64,000 bases of DNA from Chryseobacterium turcicum. Lineage in GTDB: Bacteria; Bacteroidota; Bacteroidia; Flavobacteriales; Weeksellaceae. The translations under genes and the position numbers were made by a program. The notes beneath the pieces are model-generated. The model did not search any database. It saw nothing but the letters and a program-made list of their open reading frames with translations, and was not told the DNA's origin. The DNA lies in NCBI RefSeq assembly GCF_021010565.1, contig NZ_JAJNAY010000002.1, positions 744,001-808,000 of the forward strand. Direction: 5' to 3'. Shown here piece by piece: positions 16,636-25,168 of the stretch (positions are counted from its first letter, which is position 1; each line of letters starts with the position of its first letter).

Positions 16636-17490
16636 TCATTCTATCTTTTCTTTAAAATCCACTTTCTCTGATTTATTTTTAGAAATATTTTCTACCATTT
16701 TCTTATAATCTTCAGTTTTCATTACCGTCAGATTATTATTTGAATTCCAAATACTCGTATATTTTTTTGAAATAGTGATATAATGTTCCCAATTTGTAAA
16801 CTTTTGATACAACATTAAAGTACAAATATCTGTCGGAGTAATAGTTTGCCAATTTTCAATCACATGACTATGAATTCCGCTGATTGTTTTCCCCACTTTT
16901 TCATCATGAATATTATGTGCAATCATACTATTATGAAGTTTTTCAACATTCTTAATTTCATTTTTATTATTAAATGTAATTAAATAATCATTCCCAAAAA
17001 TAATAAGGTTATCTACAGATGGTCCCGTTAAAACATAAACTTTTTTAACATTTTTCTTAATAATAGGAACAATATTAAAACTCGTATTCTGATAAGATTT
17101 GAATATTGTATCTGTTTTAATTCTTGTTAAAGTATTTTGTCTAATCATAAAATACTCAGCCTCTAACGGTGTAAAATCTCTTTCTTTAAGGTCAATCTTT
17201 GCGTTATTAGGATTATAATTTGTAGGAAAAGCAATCGTTGCAAGAACCTTATTTTCTTTCGAAAAGAAAATACATTTAGGAACAGACTCATCTATATAAG
17301 AAAAATAACCTCCTACATTTTCCATTTTTTCATAATTGGCTTTAAAAATATCTGTTCCATACCAACTTGCCATTTCACTACGATATAATGCAATCCCCTC
17401 ATCATTAACTTCTTTCGAAATTTTTTCTAAACTTTGAGCATGAAATAAAATCGTAAACAGAATAAAAAATAAAGCTGTAATGTTTCTCAT
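16636..17490 (-). CDS. Exported hypothetical protein, 284 aa
   Basis: I do not recognise the family. MRNITALFFILFTILFHAQS is a signal peptide. The mature part has many aromatic and charged residues, a possible metal-site stretch HNIHDEKVGKTISGIHSHVIENW and a Cys in TDICTLMLYQKFTNWEHYI. A 10-bp AT-only hairpin (16599-16623) lies downstream without a T-run. Probably periplasmic; no function proposed. Confidence 0.65.
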   Translation of the reverse strand: MRNITALFFILFTILFHAQSLEKISKEVNDEGIALYRSEMASWYGTDIFKANYEKMENVGGYFSYIDESVPKCIFFSKENKVLATIAFPTNYNPNNAKIDLKERDFTPLEAEYFMIRQNTLTRIKTDTIFKSYQNTSFNIVPIIKKNVKKVYVLTGPSVDNLIIFGNDYLITFNNKNEIKNVEKLHNSMIAHNIHDEKVGKTISGIHSHVIENWQTITPTDICTLMLYQKFTNWEHYITISKKYTSIWNSNNNLTVMKTEDYKKMVENISKNKSEKVDFKEKIE

Positions 17491-17506
17491 AGAGTTAGTT
17501 TTTTTC

Positions 17507-17514
17507 CAAAAATA
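17507..17514 (-). promoter_or_regulatory. -7 element of the exported hypothetical gene
   Basis: TATTTTTG on the minus strand ends 16 nt before the ATG. Confidence 0.55.
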
Positions 17515-17704
17515 GTCAATAACATTTTCATTGAGAAATTTTACTTTGCCTTTTTAGTTTCTTACATTTGAACGAATATATTCCATTTATGAAAATACAA
17601 AGCTTACCGTCTAAAAATGCGGAAGCAAAAAATATTTTTTCTGAAGAATAGATTAATTTAGCCATATCCTTTATCACAAAATAGTTACCTAAAATAAAGT
17701 TGAG

Positions 17705-17866
17705 ATGAGTAGAAATACAGACGCCAATAAAAAAACATACAATAAGATAATCGCCAATAAGAAGCGTAAAATTCAGGAAGCCGAACTGAAAAGGAAAAAC
17801 CGTTTGAAGGAAATGAGGGAAAATACAAACGCAAAATTAGCCGCAGAAAAGGAAAAAGAAGATTAA
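17705..17866 (+). CDS. Small highly charged protein upstream of sbcD, 53 aa
   Basis: ATG 17705 opens a 53-codon frame beginning MSRNTDANKKTYNKIIANKK and ending KLAAEKEKED. More than a third of the residues are Lys, Arg or Glu, and the middle looks like one long helix. The TAA lies 5 nt before the sbcD ATG, consistent with an operon. It could be a nucleic-acid-associated peptide, but I do not recognise a family. Confidence 0.5.
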   Translation: MSRNTDANKKTYNKIIANKKRKIQEAELKRKNRLKEMRENTNAKLAAEKEKED

Positions 17867-17871
17867 ACAGT

Positions 17872-19080
17872 ATGAAAATTCTCCACACCGCCGATTGGCA
17901 TTTAGGTAAACGACTAGACCGCTTTTCAAGGCTTGAAGAACAGGTTTTAGTGATGAACGAAATCATTGAAATTGCCGATGAACAAAATGTTGATTTGGTT
18001 TTAATTGCCGGAGATTTGTTTGATAATTTCAATCCGAGTGTTGAAGCGGTAGAACTTTTTTATAAAACTTTAAAACGTTTATCTTTAAATGGAAAACGTC
18101 CTGTAGTCGCTATTTCCGGGAATCACGATTCGCCCAACTTGATTGATGCACCCTATCCTTTAGCCCGCGAATGCGGAATTATTTTAATAGGACACCCGAA
18201 AGCTAAAATCAATCCTTTTGAATTAGAACATTTCAAAATTTCAAATTCTGATGAAGGTTTTATAGAGCTTACATTAAAACACCAAGATTTCCCAGTGAGA
18301 ATTTTGCACACTCCCTATGCCAATGAAATTCGTTTGAAAGAATATTTTGGAGAAAACAAAGAAGAGGAATTGAGCCGAGTTTTATCTGAAAATTGGAAAA
18401 AAATAGCAGATGAGTTTTGTGATGAAAATGGCGTCAATCTTTTAATGGCGCATTTATATATGAACAAAAAAGGCGTTCCGATTTTGGAAGAACCGGAAGG
18501 CGAAAAACCCATTAAAATTGGAAATGCAGATTTAATTTTCTCAGATATTATTCCTCCGCAGATTCAATATACAGCGTTAGGACATCTTCATGGATTTCAA
18601 AATATAGGAACTGATGAAAAACCGGTTGTTTATTCGTCTTCACCTTTATGTTACAGCTTTAGCGAAGCCGGACAGACAAAATACGTGAGTATTATTGATA
18701 TTGAACCTCACAAATCAGCTACTTTTGAAAAATTACCGCTCCAAAACGGCAAAAAGCTATTCAGAAAAACATTTGATTCTATCGAAACTGCTATTGCTTG
18801 GCTTCAGGAAAACCCAAATTCTTTGGTTGAACTCACATTAGAAAGCGAAACTTTCCTTACTGCGGAAGAAAGAAAATTTATCTATAAATCTCATAACGGA
18901 ATTGTACATCTTATTCCCAAAATTAAAAACCAAGATTTTAATGAAAATCAATTGAGCGAAATCAACCTGAATCAGGATATCAAAACTTTATTCAACGATT
19001 ATTTTAAATCTAAAAATAACGGTCAGGAAGCGAATGAAGAACTCATTAATTTATTTAATGAAATCGCTTCCGAAAAATAG
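17872..19080 (+). CDS. sbcD: Exonuclease SbcCD subunit D (Mre11-like nuclease)
   Basis: Calcineurin-type metallophosphatase motifs are in order: ILHTADWHLGKRL (DxH), LVLIAGDLFDN (GD), AISGNHDSPN (GNHD), LLMAHLYM and ALGHLHG. The length of 402 aa is typical. With SbcC it cleaves hairpins and blocked DNA ends in an ATP-dependent way. sbcC follows on the same strand but is separated by 170 nt holding a palindromic repeat, so coupling may be looser than the usual overlap. Confidence 0.95.
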   Translation: MKILHTADWHLGKRLDRFSRLEEQVLVMNEIIEIADEQNVDLVLIAGDLFDNFNPSVEAVELFYKTLKRLSLNGKRPVVAISGNHDSPNLIDAPYPLARECGIILIGHPKAKINPFELEHFKISNSDEGFIELTLKHQDFPVRILHTPYANEIRLKEYFGENKEEELSRVLSENWKKIADEFCDENGVNLLMAHLYMNKKGVPILEEPEGEKPIKIGNADLIFSDIIPPQIQYTALGHLHGFQNIGTDEKPVVYSSSPLCYSFSEAGQTKYVSIIDIEPHKSATFEKLPLQNGKKLFRKTFDSIETAIAWLQENPNSLVELTLESETFLTAEERKFIYKSHNGIVHLIPKIKNQDFNENQLSEINLNQDIKTLFNDYFKSKNNGQEANEELINLFNEIASEK

Positions 19081-19096
19081 TTTAAAAATATTTTCA

Positions 19097-19216
19097 AACC
19101 ATTAAGTTCGATTTAAGAAGTTAAGTTGATTTAAGTGAAATAAATTTCTTAGGCATATCTTAATTTTGCTAGCAAAACCTTAATTAATCTCAACTTCTTA
19201 AATGACCTTAATGGTT
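19097..19216. repeat. Palindromic repeat element between sbcD and sbcC
   Basis: AACCATTAAG at 19097 and its complement CTTAATGGTT ending at 19216 are the tips of imperfect inverted arms (TTTAAGAAGTT opposite AACTTCTTAAA). TTAAGTT and TTTAAG recur within the left arm. No coding sequence. Confidence 0.65.
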
Positions 19217-19250
19217 CAAATTACATTCTTTTAGCATTAAATTCTTAATT

Positions 19251-22200
19251 ATGATTCCAATTCAATTGACTTTAGAAGGTCTTTATTCTTATCAGGAACG
19301 TCAGAAAATCAATTTTGAAAATCTTACGGAAGCTGGTCTTTTCGGAATTTTCGGTTCTGTTGGTTCTGGAAAATCTTCTATTTTGGAAGCCATTTCGTTT
19401 GCTTTATATGGTGAAACGGAACGTCTTAACTCCAGAGACAAACGTGCCTACAATATGATGAATCTGAAATCGAATAAATCTTATATAGAATTTGATTTCA
19501 TCAATTTTGAAAATAAAAAATTTCGTGCGACTAGAGAATTCAAACGTAATTCTAAAAATTTTGAAGATGTAAAAACTCCGACCGTCACTTTCTATGAATG
19601 GAAAAATGAAAATTGGATTCCTTTGGAACATTCTAATGCAGAAAAAATTATTGGTTTAAGTTATGCCAATTTTAAACGCACCATCATCATTCCGCAAGGT
19701 CAGTTTAAAGAATTTCTGGAATTGGGCGCTACCGACAGAACTAATATGATGAAGGAAATTTTCAGCCTTCAGCGTTTTGATTTACAAAATAATGTTTCGG
19801 CTTTAAATGCTAAAAACAAATCTGAACTCGACCAGTTAGAAGGTCAGCTGAAAGGTTTTGAAGAAGTGAATGAAGAGCAGATTTCGGCTCAAAAAGAATA
19901 TTTAAAACTTGAACAACAGAAATTTGAAGAGATACAGAAAATTTTCAAAAAGACGGAAGAAAAATATTTAAAACTAAAAAGTCTGAAAGATGATTTTGAA
20001 GTTTTTAATCAGAAAAAAGCTCAATTTGAAAAACTGACTCAGGAGAAAGTTGAAATCGACATTTTAGATACAAAAACTGAATTATTCGACAAAACTTTCA
20101 GGATTTTCACGCCATTGATTTCTGAAAAAAATAAACTCACCAAAGAAATTTCTGAGCAGCAAAAAAATAAAGAACATCAGTTTAAAATTCTACAGGAAAC
20201 TGAAATTCAATTTGAAAACATTAAGAATAAACTTTTAGCAATTCAGCCTCAATATGAATCTTTAAATCAATCTAAAATTCAGGAAAATGATTTGATACTG
20301 ATTTTGCAGATGCAGAAATTTTCTAGCGAAATCGATATTTTAAAAGACCGCACACAAAAAGGCATTGAAAAAGTAAAAGAAGTTGAAGCCCAGCAAAAGA
20401 CAATTCAACAAAAAATTGACGATTTATCTAAAAAAATCCATATTTTAAAACCCCAAAAATTAGATTCAACTTTACTATTAAATGCTGGAAACTGGTTTTC
20501 TGAAAAGAAAAAACTATCCGAAACTTTGCAAAGCCAGATTCAAAAAATTAATTCAAAGAAAATCGAAATTGAAAATAGCTCAGAAGAATTAAAACCTTTT
20601 GAAATTAATCTGAAAACTTTTAAAAATGATTTTAAAACACAAATTGAAGCTTTAGACCATCAAAAGAAAACACTTTCCGAAAAAAGAAATCATTTGGAAG
20701 TGCAACAGAAACTAGCTCATTTTGCCAACGAATTGCACGACGGAGAATCTTGTCCGCTTTGTGGCGCTTTGGAACATCCGAATATTGTAGAATTTGATGA
20801 TGTTAATTTAGAATTAAACGAAATTCAAAAACAAATCGAGCAGATTAAAATTCAGAAAGATGAAATTCAAAAATTAACTTTAACAATAGAAAAAATTCTT
20901 GATAGGAAAAAGATTTTTGAAGAACAGTTGAGAGGCGAAGAAGAAAGTTTGAAGCTAATTCAGAATCAGATTGATGAACATCTTAAAAACTTCAATTGGA
21001 ACGAATTTAATGCTGAAAATCAAAACGATTTTGAGGAAAAACGACAGCAATCTTTTTCCATTGAAAAACAAATCGATGAATTAAATCAACAAATCGGTGT
21101 AGAACAAAAAAATCTTGATAAGGAAAGAGAAAATCTTGACAGTTATAATAAAGCGCTGGAAAAATTCAAGCTTGATGAAGCAAAAAAAGAAGAGCAAATA
21201 AAAACCAACGAAGCCAATTTAAAGCTTTTAAAATGGGTTGATTACGATAAAAAACAATTTGTTGAAACTGAAGAAATCTACAATAAATTATCTCAGTCTA
21301 ATCGTGAAACTGAAGAAAATTATCAAAAATTAAATAAAGAGAAAGAAGAAATTTCGCCAAAATTAGCCGAACAAAAAACAATTGTCAATCAGCTGGAACA
21401 ACGAATCTCTGAATTAGAAAAAGAGATTTCAGACAATAAAAATTTGATTGAAAAAGCCTTACTTGAACAGAAATTTAATACGTTAGAAGAAACTCAAGAA
21501 ATTCTTGCTCAGGAAATCAACGTACAGGAAACGAGAAATAAAATTCAGCAGTTCAGAATTGCTTTTGAAATTTTAAAAAATAGTATACTTGAGCTTGAAG
21601 CCAGACTGAAAGACTTCTCTTTTAATGAAGAAGAATTTTCTACCCTTGAAAATCAGTTTAAAAGCTTTGAAAATGAGTTGAAAATCGCCAATGATTCTGT
21701 CGTAAAAATTGCCACCGAAATTGAGAGACTGGAAAAGGAATTTAAGAAAAAAGAAAATCTTTTAAAAGATTTAGTGCACCTTCAAAAACGTGGCGAAAAT
21801 CTAAAAATCATGACGAATCTCTTTAAAGGAGCTGGTTTTGTGCAGTATATTTCATCGATTTATCTTCGTCAATTGTGCGACCATGCAAATGTTCGTTTTC
21901 ATAGGATGACGCGAAATCAACTGAGTTTGCAACTGAACGAAAACCATGATTTTGAAATTATTGATTATTTAAATGAAGGTCGAAGCAGAAGTGTAAAAAC
22001 ATTATCCGGCGGACAGTCTTTTCAGGTTTCACTAAGTCTTGCTCTGGCATTGGCAGAAAGTGTACAAAGCCACGCCCAATCAGATAGAAACTTCTTTTTC
22101 ATTGATGAAGGCTTCGGAACTCAGGATGCAGAATCTGTAAATATCGTTTTTGAAACACTGATGAATCTTCAGAAAGAAAACCGAATTGTAGGTATTATTT

Positions 22201-22289
22201 CTCACGTTGAAGAACTGAAGGAAAAAATTCCGGTGTCGTTGAACATTACGAAAGATGAGGAGAAAGGAAGTTTAATTGAGGTTGTTTAG
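19251..22289 (+). CDS. sbcC: Exonuclease SbcCD subunit C (Rad50-like ATPase)
   Basis: N-terminal Walker A is FGSVGSGKSSILEAISFALYG (about 34-54). Two long coiled coils (about 190-495 and 520-880) flank the zinc hook C501-P-L-C504 in GESCPLCGALEHP. The C-terminal ABC half has the signature LSGGQSFQVSLSLALALAE and Walker B FFFIDEGFGTQD. The length is 1012 aa. It forms the ATP-driven DNA clamp for SbcD. The start at ATG 19251 (MIPIQLTLEGLYSYQ) fits the family. Confidence 0.96.
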   Translation: MIPIQLTLEGLYSYQERQKINFENLTEAGLFGIFGSVGSGKSSILEAISFALYGETERLNSRDKRAYNMMNLKSNKSYIEFDFINFENKKFRATREFKRNSKNFEDVKTPTVTFYEWKNENWIPLEHSNAEKIIGLSYANFKRTIIIPQGQFKEFLELGATDRTNMMKEIFSLQRFDLQNNVSALNAKNKSELDQLEGQLKGFEEVNEEQISAQKEYLKLEQQKFEEIQKIFKKTEEKYLKLKSLKDDFEVFNQKKAQFEKLTQEKVEIDILDTKTELFDKTFRIFTPLISEKNKLTKEISEQQKNKEHQFKILQETEIQFENIKNKLLAIQPQYESLNQSKIQENDLILILQMQKFSSEIDILKDRTQKGIEKVKEVEAQQKTIQQKIDDLSKKIHILKPQKLDSTLLLNAGNWFSEKKKLSETLQSQIQKINSKKIEIENSSEELKPFEINLKTFKNDFKTQIEALDHQKKTLSEKRNHLEVQQKLAHFANELHDGESCPLCGALEHPNIVEFDDVNLELNEIQKQIEQIKIQKDEIQKLTLTIEKILDRKKIFEEQLRGEEESLKLIQNQIDEHLKNFNWNEFNAENQNDFEEKRQQSFSIEKQIDELNQQIGVEQKNLDKERENLDSYNKALEKFKLDEAKKEEQIKTNEANLKLLKWVDYDKKQFVETEEIYNKLSQSNRETEENYQKLNKEKEEISPKLAEQKTIVNQLEQRISELEKEISDNKNLIEKALLEQKFNTLEETQEILAQEINVQETRNKIQQFRIAFEILKNSILELEARLKDFSFNEEEFSTLENQFKSFENELKIANDSVVKIATEIERLEKEFKKKENLLKDLVHLQKRGENLKIMTNLFKGAGFVQYISSIYLRQLCDHANVRFHRMTRNQLSLQLNENHDFEIIDYLNEGRSRSVKTLSGGQSFQVSLSLALALAESVQSHAQSDRNFFFIDEGFGTQDAESVNIVFETLMNLQKENRIVGIISHVEELKEKIPVSLNITKDEEKGSLIEVV

Positions 22290-22366
22290 TTTTTACACAT
22301 TAATTTAAACAAAATTATTTTGAAAATATTTTAGAACACATCAGTAGAAAATCAAAGATTTTTATT
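22290..22366. repeat. Degenerate fragment of the miniature element family (R5)
   Basis: TTTTTACACATTAATT resembles the arm of the element at 24012. 22319-22366 carries the shared inner block (TAGAACACATCAG, then GAAAATCAAAGATTTT). The second arm is missing. Confidence 0.55.
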
Positions 22367-22373
22367 TTTTATT

Positions 22374-22381
22374 TACATTTG
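22374..22381 (+). promoter_or_regulatory. -7 element of the STM3941-like gene
   Basis: TACATTTG ends 17 nt before the ATG at 22399. Confidence 0.55.
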
Positions 22382-22398
22382 AACCATTAAAAATTATC

Positions 22399-22848
22399 AT
22401 GCAAAATTTACCTTTAATCTTAAGACCCGGAAAAATAAAAAATATCATTCTTATTCTTATCAGTATAGGCTTTATCAGCCTGGGGATATCACTTTTAGAA
22501 AAAAACATGCTCATCGCAGTTTTAAATATTTTCTTTTTCGGAATCTGCCTTATTATTTTCATCATCAATATGATTCCCAATTCATCTTACCTTAAAATTG
22601 ATGAAAAAGGAATTGAGATGAAAAATCTTTTCAGAACAACATTTATTCCGTGGCAGGCAGTGAGTGGTTTTAAAACTAAATTTATTTTCGTAAATAAATT
22701 GGTCACTTTTACCATTGATGAAAAACTGTTGGAGAATTCTAAAATGAAAGGAAAAACCGGAGCATTTCCCGATACTTATGGAATGTCTGCACAAAAACTC
22801 GCAGCACTTCTCAATGAGTATAAACTTAAATTTGATACTAACATCTAA
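22399..22848 (+). CDS. STM3941-like membrane protein
   Basis: The 149-aa protein has two N-terminal helices (about 15-33 and 38-58) and a C-terminal PH-like beta domain (YLKIDEKGIEMKNLFRTTFIPWQAVSGF). This matches the STM3941 family. It is probably an inner-membrane protein with a cytosolic domain; the function is not known. Promoter and start agree on ATG 22399. Confidence 0.75.
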   Translation: MQNLPLILRPGKIKNIILILISIGFISLGISLLEKNMLIAVLNIFFFGICLIIFIINMIPNSSYLKIDEKGIEMKNLFRTTFIPWQAVSGFKTKFIFVNKLVTFTIDEKLLENSKMKGKTGAFPDTYGMSAQKLAALLNEYKLKFDTNI

Positions 22849-22857
22849 ATAATTTCA

Positions 22858-22891
22858 TAAAAAACTCCGATGATATTTCACCGGAGTTTCT
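22858..22891 (-). terminator. Terminator between STM3941-like and LLM genes
   Basis: AAACTCCG/CGGAGTTT with an inner TGA/TCA pairing. The better T-run is on the minus strand, so it mainly serves the LLM oxidoreductase gene. Confidence 0.75.
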
Positions 22892-22899
22892 CTATTCTG

Positions 22900-23919
22900 T
22901 TATTTTACTTGTGAGGCAACTTTTTCTCCAAATAATTCAATAGACTTCATCATCACGTCATTTGCAGGGTCGCCTACATCCATATGACCAATAAATCTTG
23001 TAATTCCGAAAATCTCTTTCATGTAATTGATTTTATCAGCAACTTCATTGGCATTTCCGATAAATAATGCCCCATCCTTCCCTCTTCCGCCTTCATACTG
23101 CGATTTAGTGTAAGGAGCCCAACCTCTGGAAGAGCCAATTCTATCCATCTGAGATTTATAATTATGAAAATATCCGTCTACAACATCTTTTTCATCACTT
23201 ACAAAAGTGTGTGAATGAATGGCAATTTGCATTGCAGACTCATCATGTCCTGCTTTACGATATTCTTGTTTGTAAAATTCGATTAAATTTTTAAACTGAA
23301 TCGGCATTCCACCAATAATCGCTACCACTAAAGGCATTCCCAATTGAGCCGCACTTAAAACCGATTGTGGAGTTCCACCAACTGCTCTCCAAATTGGAAG
23401 TTTCCCATCATTTTTTGCTCTCGGATAAACGGTTTGATTTTGCATTGGAGCACGCAATTTTCCAAACCACGAAACGTTTTCTTCGGTATTTATTTTCAGT
23501 AATAATTCTAATTTTTCATCAAAAAGAGCTTCGTAATCATTTAGAGAATATCCATATAAAGGAAAAGATTCTATAAAACTTCCTCGCCCAACGAAAATCT
23601 CAGCTCTTCCATCTGATATTAAATCTAATGTTGCAAAATCTTCGTAGACTTTTACGGGCTCAGACGAACTTAAAACCGTTACTCCACTTGCTAATTTTAT
23701 ATTTTTTGTGATACTTGCAGCTGCAGCCAAAACCATTTCAGGAGAAGAAACAGCATAATCTTCACGGTGATGCTCTCCCATCGCAAAAACATCAATTCCC
23801 ACTTCATCCATTAACTTTACCTGCTCAAGAATTTCTCTTATTTTAACTCCTGCGTTTCTATATTTTCCGGTAGTCTGGTCAAAGGCTAAGTCGCCAAACA
23901 TTCCTATTCCTAATTCCAT
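22900..23919 (-). CDS. LLM-class flavin-dependent oxidoreductase
   Basis: The luciferase-like TIM-barrel protein has 339 aa. MELGIGMFGDLAFD, FAMGEHHREDYAVSSPEMVLAAAA, VTVLSSSEPVKVYEDFATLDLISDGRAEIFVGRGSF and GMPLVVAIIGG are characteristic. It would use reduced FMN to oxidise an unknown organic substrate in the cytoplasm. The flanking TetR gene is transcribed in the same direction from upstream and could regulate it, but a 268-nt gap with a repeat element separates them. Confidence 0.9.
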   Translation of the reverse strand: MELGIGMFGDLAFDQTTGKYRNAGVKIREILEQVKLMDEVGIDVFAMGEHHREDYAVSSPEMVLAAAASITKNIKLASGVTVLSSSEPVKVYEDFATLDLISDGRAEIFVGRGSFIESFPLYGYSLNDYEALFDEKLELLLKINTEENVSWFGKLRAPMQNQTVYPRAKNDGKLPIWRAVGGTPQSVLSAAQLGMPLVVAIIGGMPIQFKNLIEFYKQEYRKAGHDESAMQIAIHSHTFVSDEKDVVDGYFHNYKSQMDRIGSSRGWAPYTKSQYEGGRGKDGALFIGNANEVADKINYMKEIFGITRFIGHMDVGDPANDVMMKSIELFGEKVASQVK

Positions 23920-23941
23920 ATTTCTGATTTTTTAGATAAGA

Positions 23942-23949
23942 CAAAAGTA
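23942..23949 (-). promoter_or_regulatory. -7 element of the LLM oxidoreductase gene
   Basis: TACTTTTG on the minus strand ends 22 nt before the ATG, so the gene has its own promoter apart from the TetR gene. Confidence 0.5.
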
Positions 23950-24011
23950 AGGGAACGAAAAGGGAAAAACGTTGATGAATGATAAGAACGAACAATTCTA
24001 AACTTAAAACT

Positions 24012-24156
24012 TTTTAACACATTAGTCATATTAGTTTTTAGTTTACATCTTTGAAAACATTTTAGAGCACACAAGAGAAAATCAAAGATTTTCAGTAACT
24101 TATATGTTCTTATAGGCACATAGAAAATAGAACTTTCTGTGAATAATGTGTTAAAA
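24012..24156. repeat. Miniature inverted-repeat element R4 (145 bp)
   Basis: TTTTAACACATTA (24012-24024) is perfectly mirrored by TAATGTGTTAAAA (24144-24156). The interior holds the shared block at 24050-24092 (TAGAGCACACAAG, then GAAAATCAAAGATTTT). No gene inside. Confidence 0.7.
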
Positions 24157-24187
24157 TTTTCTGGTAAAGGTTAATTCAAAACAGATT

Positions 24188-24769
24188 CTAAGATTGTTTT
24201 TGATTTCCTAAGAGACCAAAAAGCAGTTTTTCTCTTATTTCAGAGGTAATTTCAGAAGTTGATTCTATATTTCTTTTAAACCAGAAATAAGAATTATTGA
24301 GGGTATGAAGGATAAATCTTGTCGTAAAAGCAGAAGATTTTAGTTCCCAATTTTCAGCCTGATAAATCTCAGAAATCAATTGCTCAACTTCTTGCTGATA
24401 ATTTTTTCTTAATTCAATAAACTCGGGTAATCTTTCTTCCAAATGTTTCCATTCATTAGAATAAATATGGGTAACATCTCGGTTTTTAAGAACAACTGAT
24501 AAATGTTTGTCTAAAAATAAATTCAGCTTTTCCTGTGGAGAAACTTTTGTATTTTTCACTTCCTGAAGCTCTTCAAAAAACTCATGGGCAACCCCAAAGC
24601 AAATCCACTCAAGAATTTCTTCTTTAGAACGAATGTGCGCGTACAACGACGCTGCTTTGATATTCAGTTTTGTGGCAAGATCTCTTACCGAGCTGCCCAT
24701 ATACCCTTTCTCTTTGAAAAGCTCTACCGCAACTTCGAGTATTTTAATCTGTTTTTCTTTTAGCTCCAT
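24188..24769 (-). CDS. TetR/AcrR family transcriptional regulator
   Basis: The N-terminal helix-turn-helix (about 1-55: ILEVAVELFKEKGYMGSSVRDLATKLNIKAASLYAHIRSKEEIL) is a clear TetR domain. A helical ligand domain rich in aromatic residues follows (NSYFWFKRNIEST). The length is 193 aa. A repressor responding to a small molecule is the family norm. The target is unknown; the LLM oxidoreductase downstream is a candidate. Confidence 0.92.
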   Translation of the reverse strand: MELKEKQIKILEVAVELFKEKGYMGSSVRDLATKLNIKAASLYAHIRSKEEILEWICFGVAHEFFEELQEVKNTKVSPQEKLNLFLDKHLSVVLKNRDVTHIYSNEWKHLEERLPEFIELRKNYQQEVEQLISEIYQAENWELKSSAFTTRFILHTLNNSYFWFKRNIESTSEITSEIREKLLFGLLGNQKQS

Positions 24770-24779
24770 AAGTAAAGTG

Positions 24780-24787
24780 CAAAAGTA
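24780..24787 (-). promoter_or_regulatory. -7 element of the TetR gene
   Basis: TACTTTTG on the minus strand ends 10 nt before the ATG. The same octamer serves the LLM gene. Confidence 0.5.
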
Positions 24788-24914
24788 ATTATTCTGATTT
24801 TAATATCTTGATTTTCATATCATCATTTAGAATATTTTCTCAATTTTAAAAATACTCTCCATATTCATTTACTTCTGACGGATATTTCTTAATTTTAAGT
24901 AGAATTATTTAAAA

Positions 24915-24971
24915 TCGGAAATTTTGTCTTTCATAAACACTCTTAAAAATCAATAATTCGGAAATTTTGTC
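24915..24971 (+). repeat. Duplicated 14-mer upstream of clpB
   Basis: TCGGAAATTTTGTC occurs exactly at 24915-24928 and 24958-24971. The neighbouring words AAAATCAATAATT are also duplicated. The second copy ends three nt before the -7 box, so it may be an operator. Confidence 0.6.
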
Positions 24972-24974
24972 CGT

Positions 24975-24982
24975 TATATTTG
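24975..24982 (+). promoter_or_regulatory. -7 element of clpB
   Basis: TATATTTG is a perfect consensus match. It would leave an unusually long leader of about 180 nt containing the palindromic heptamer array. Confidence 0.45.
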
Positions 24983-25038
24983 AAAAATCAATAATTGAAC
25001 AGTTTTTGAAATAACCTTCTCGAATTAAATGATTGAAT

Positions 25039-25130
25039 CAGATTGAAGGACATCAGACTTTAGATTAGATTTAAAAAATACGATGTATTCAAATCTTAAT
25101 AGTCTGAAATCTGATGTCTAAAATCTGAAA
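25039..25130. repeat. Palindromic heptamer arrays in the clpB leader
   Basis: The right arm (25103-25130) is TCTGAAA, TCTGATG, TCTAAAA, TCTGAAA. The left arm (25039-25070), read on the minus strand, contains TCTAAAG and TCTGATG and ends in TCTG. In RNA the two arms would pair as an imperfect hairpin. Confidence 0.65.
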
Positions 25131-25168
25131 ATACAAGCAAATTAGTAAAACCAAAAAATACATAAAAT

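Larger units (their letters stand above)
24770..25168. other. 399-nt intergenic region before clpB
   Basis: No gene seen. It holds the TetR promoter (left), a duplicated 14-mer, a TATATTTG box pointing to clpB and a palindromic heptamer array directly in the clpB leader. Confidence 0.7.
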
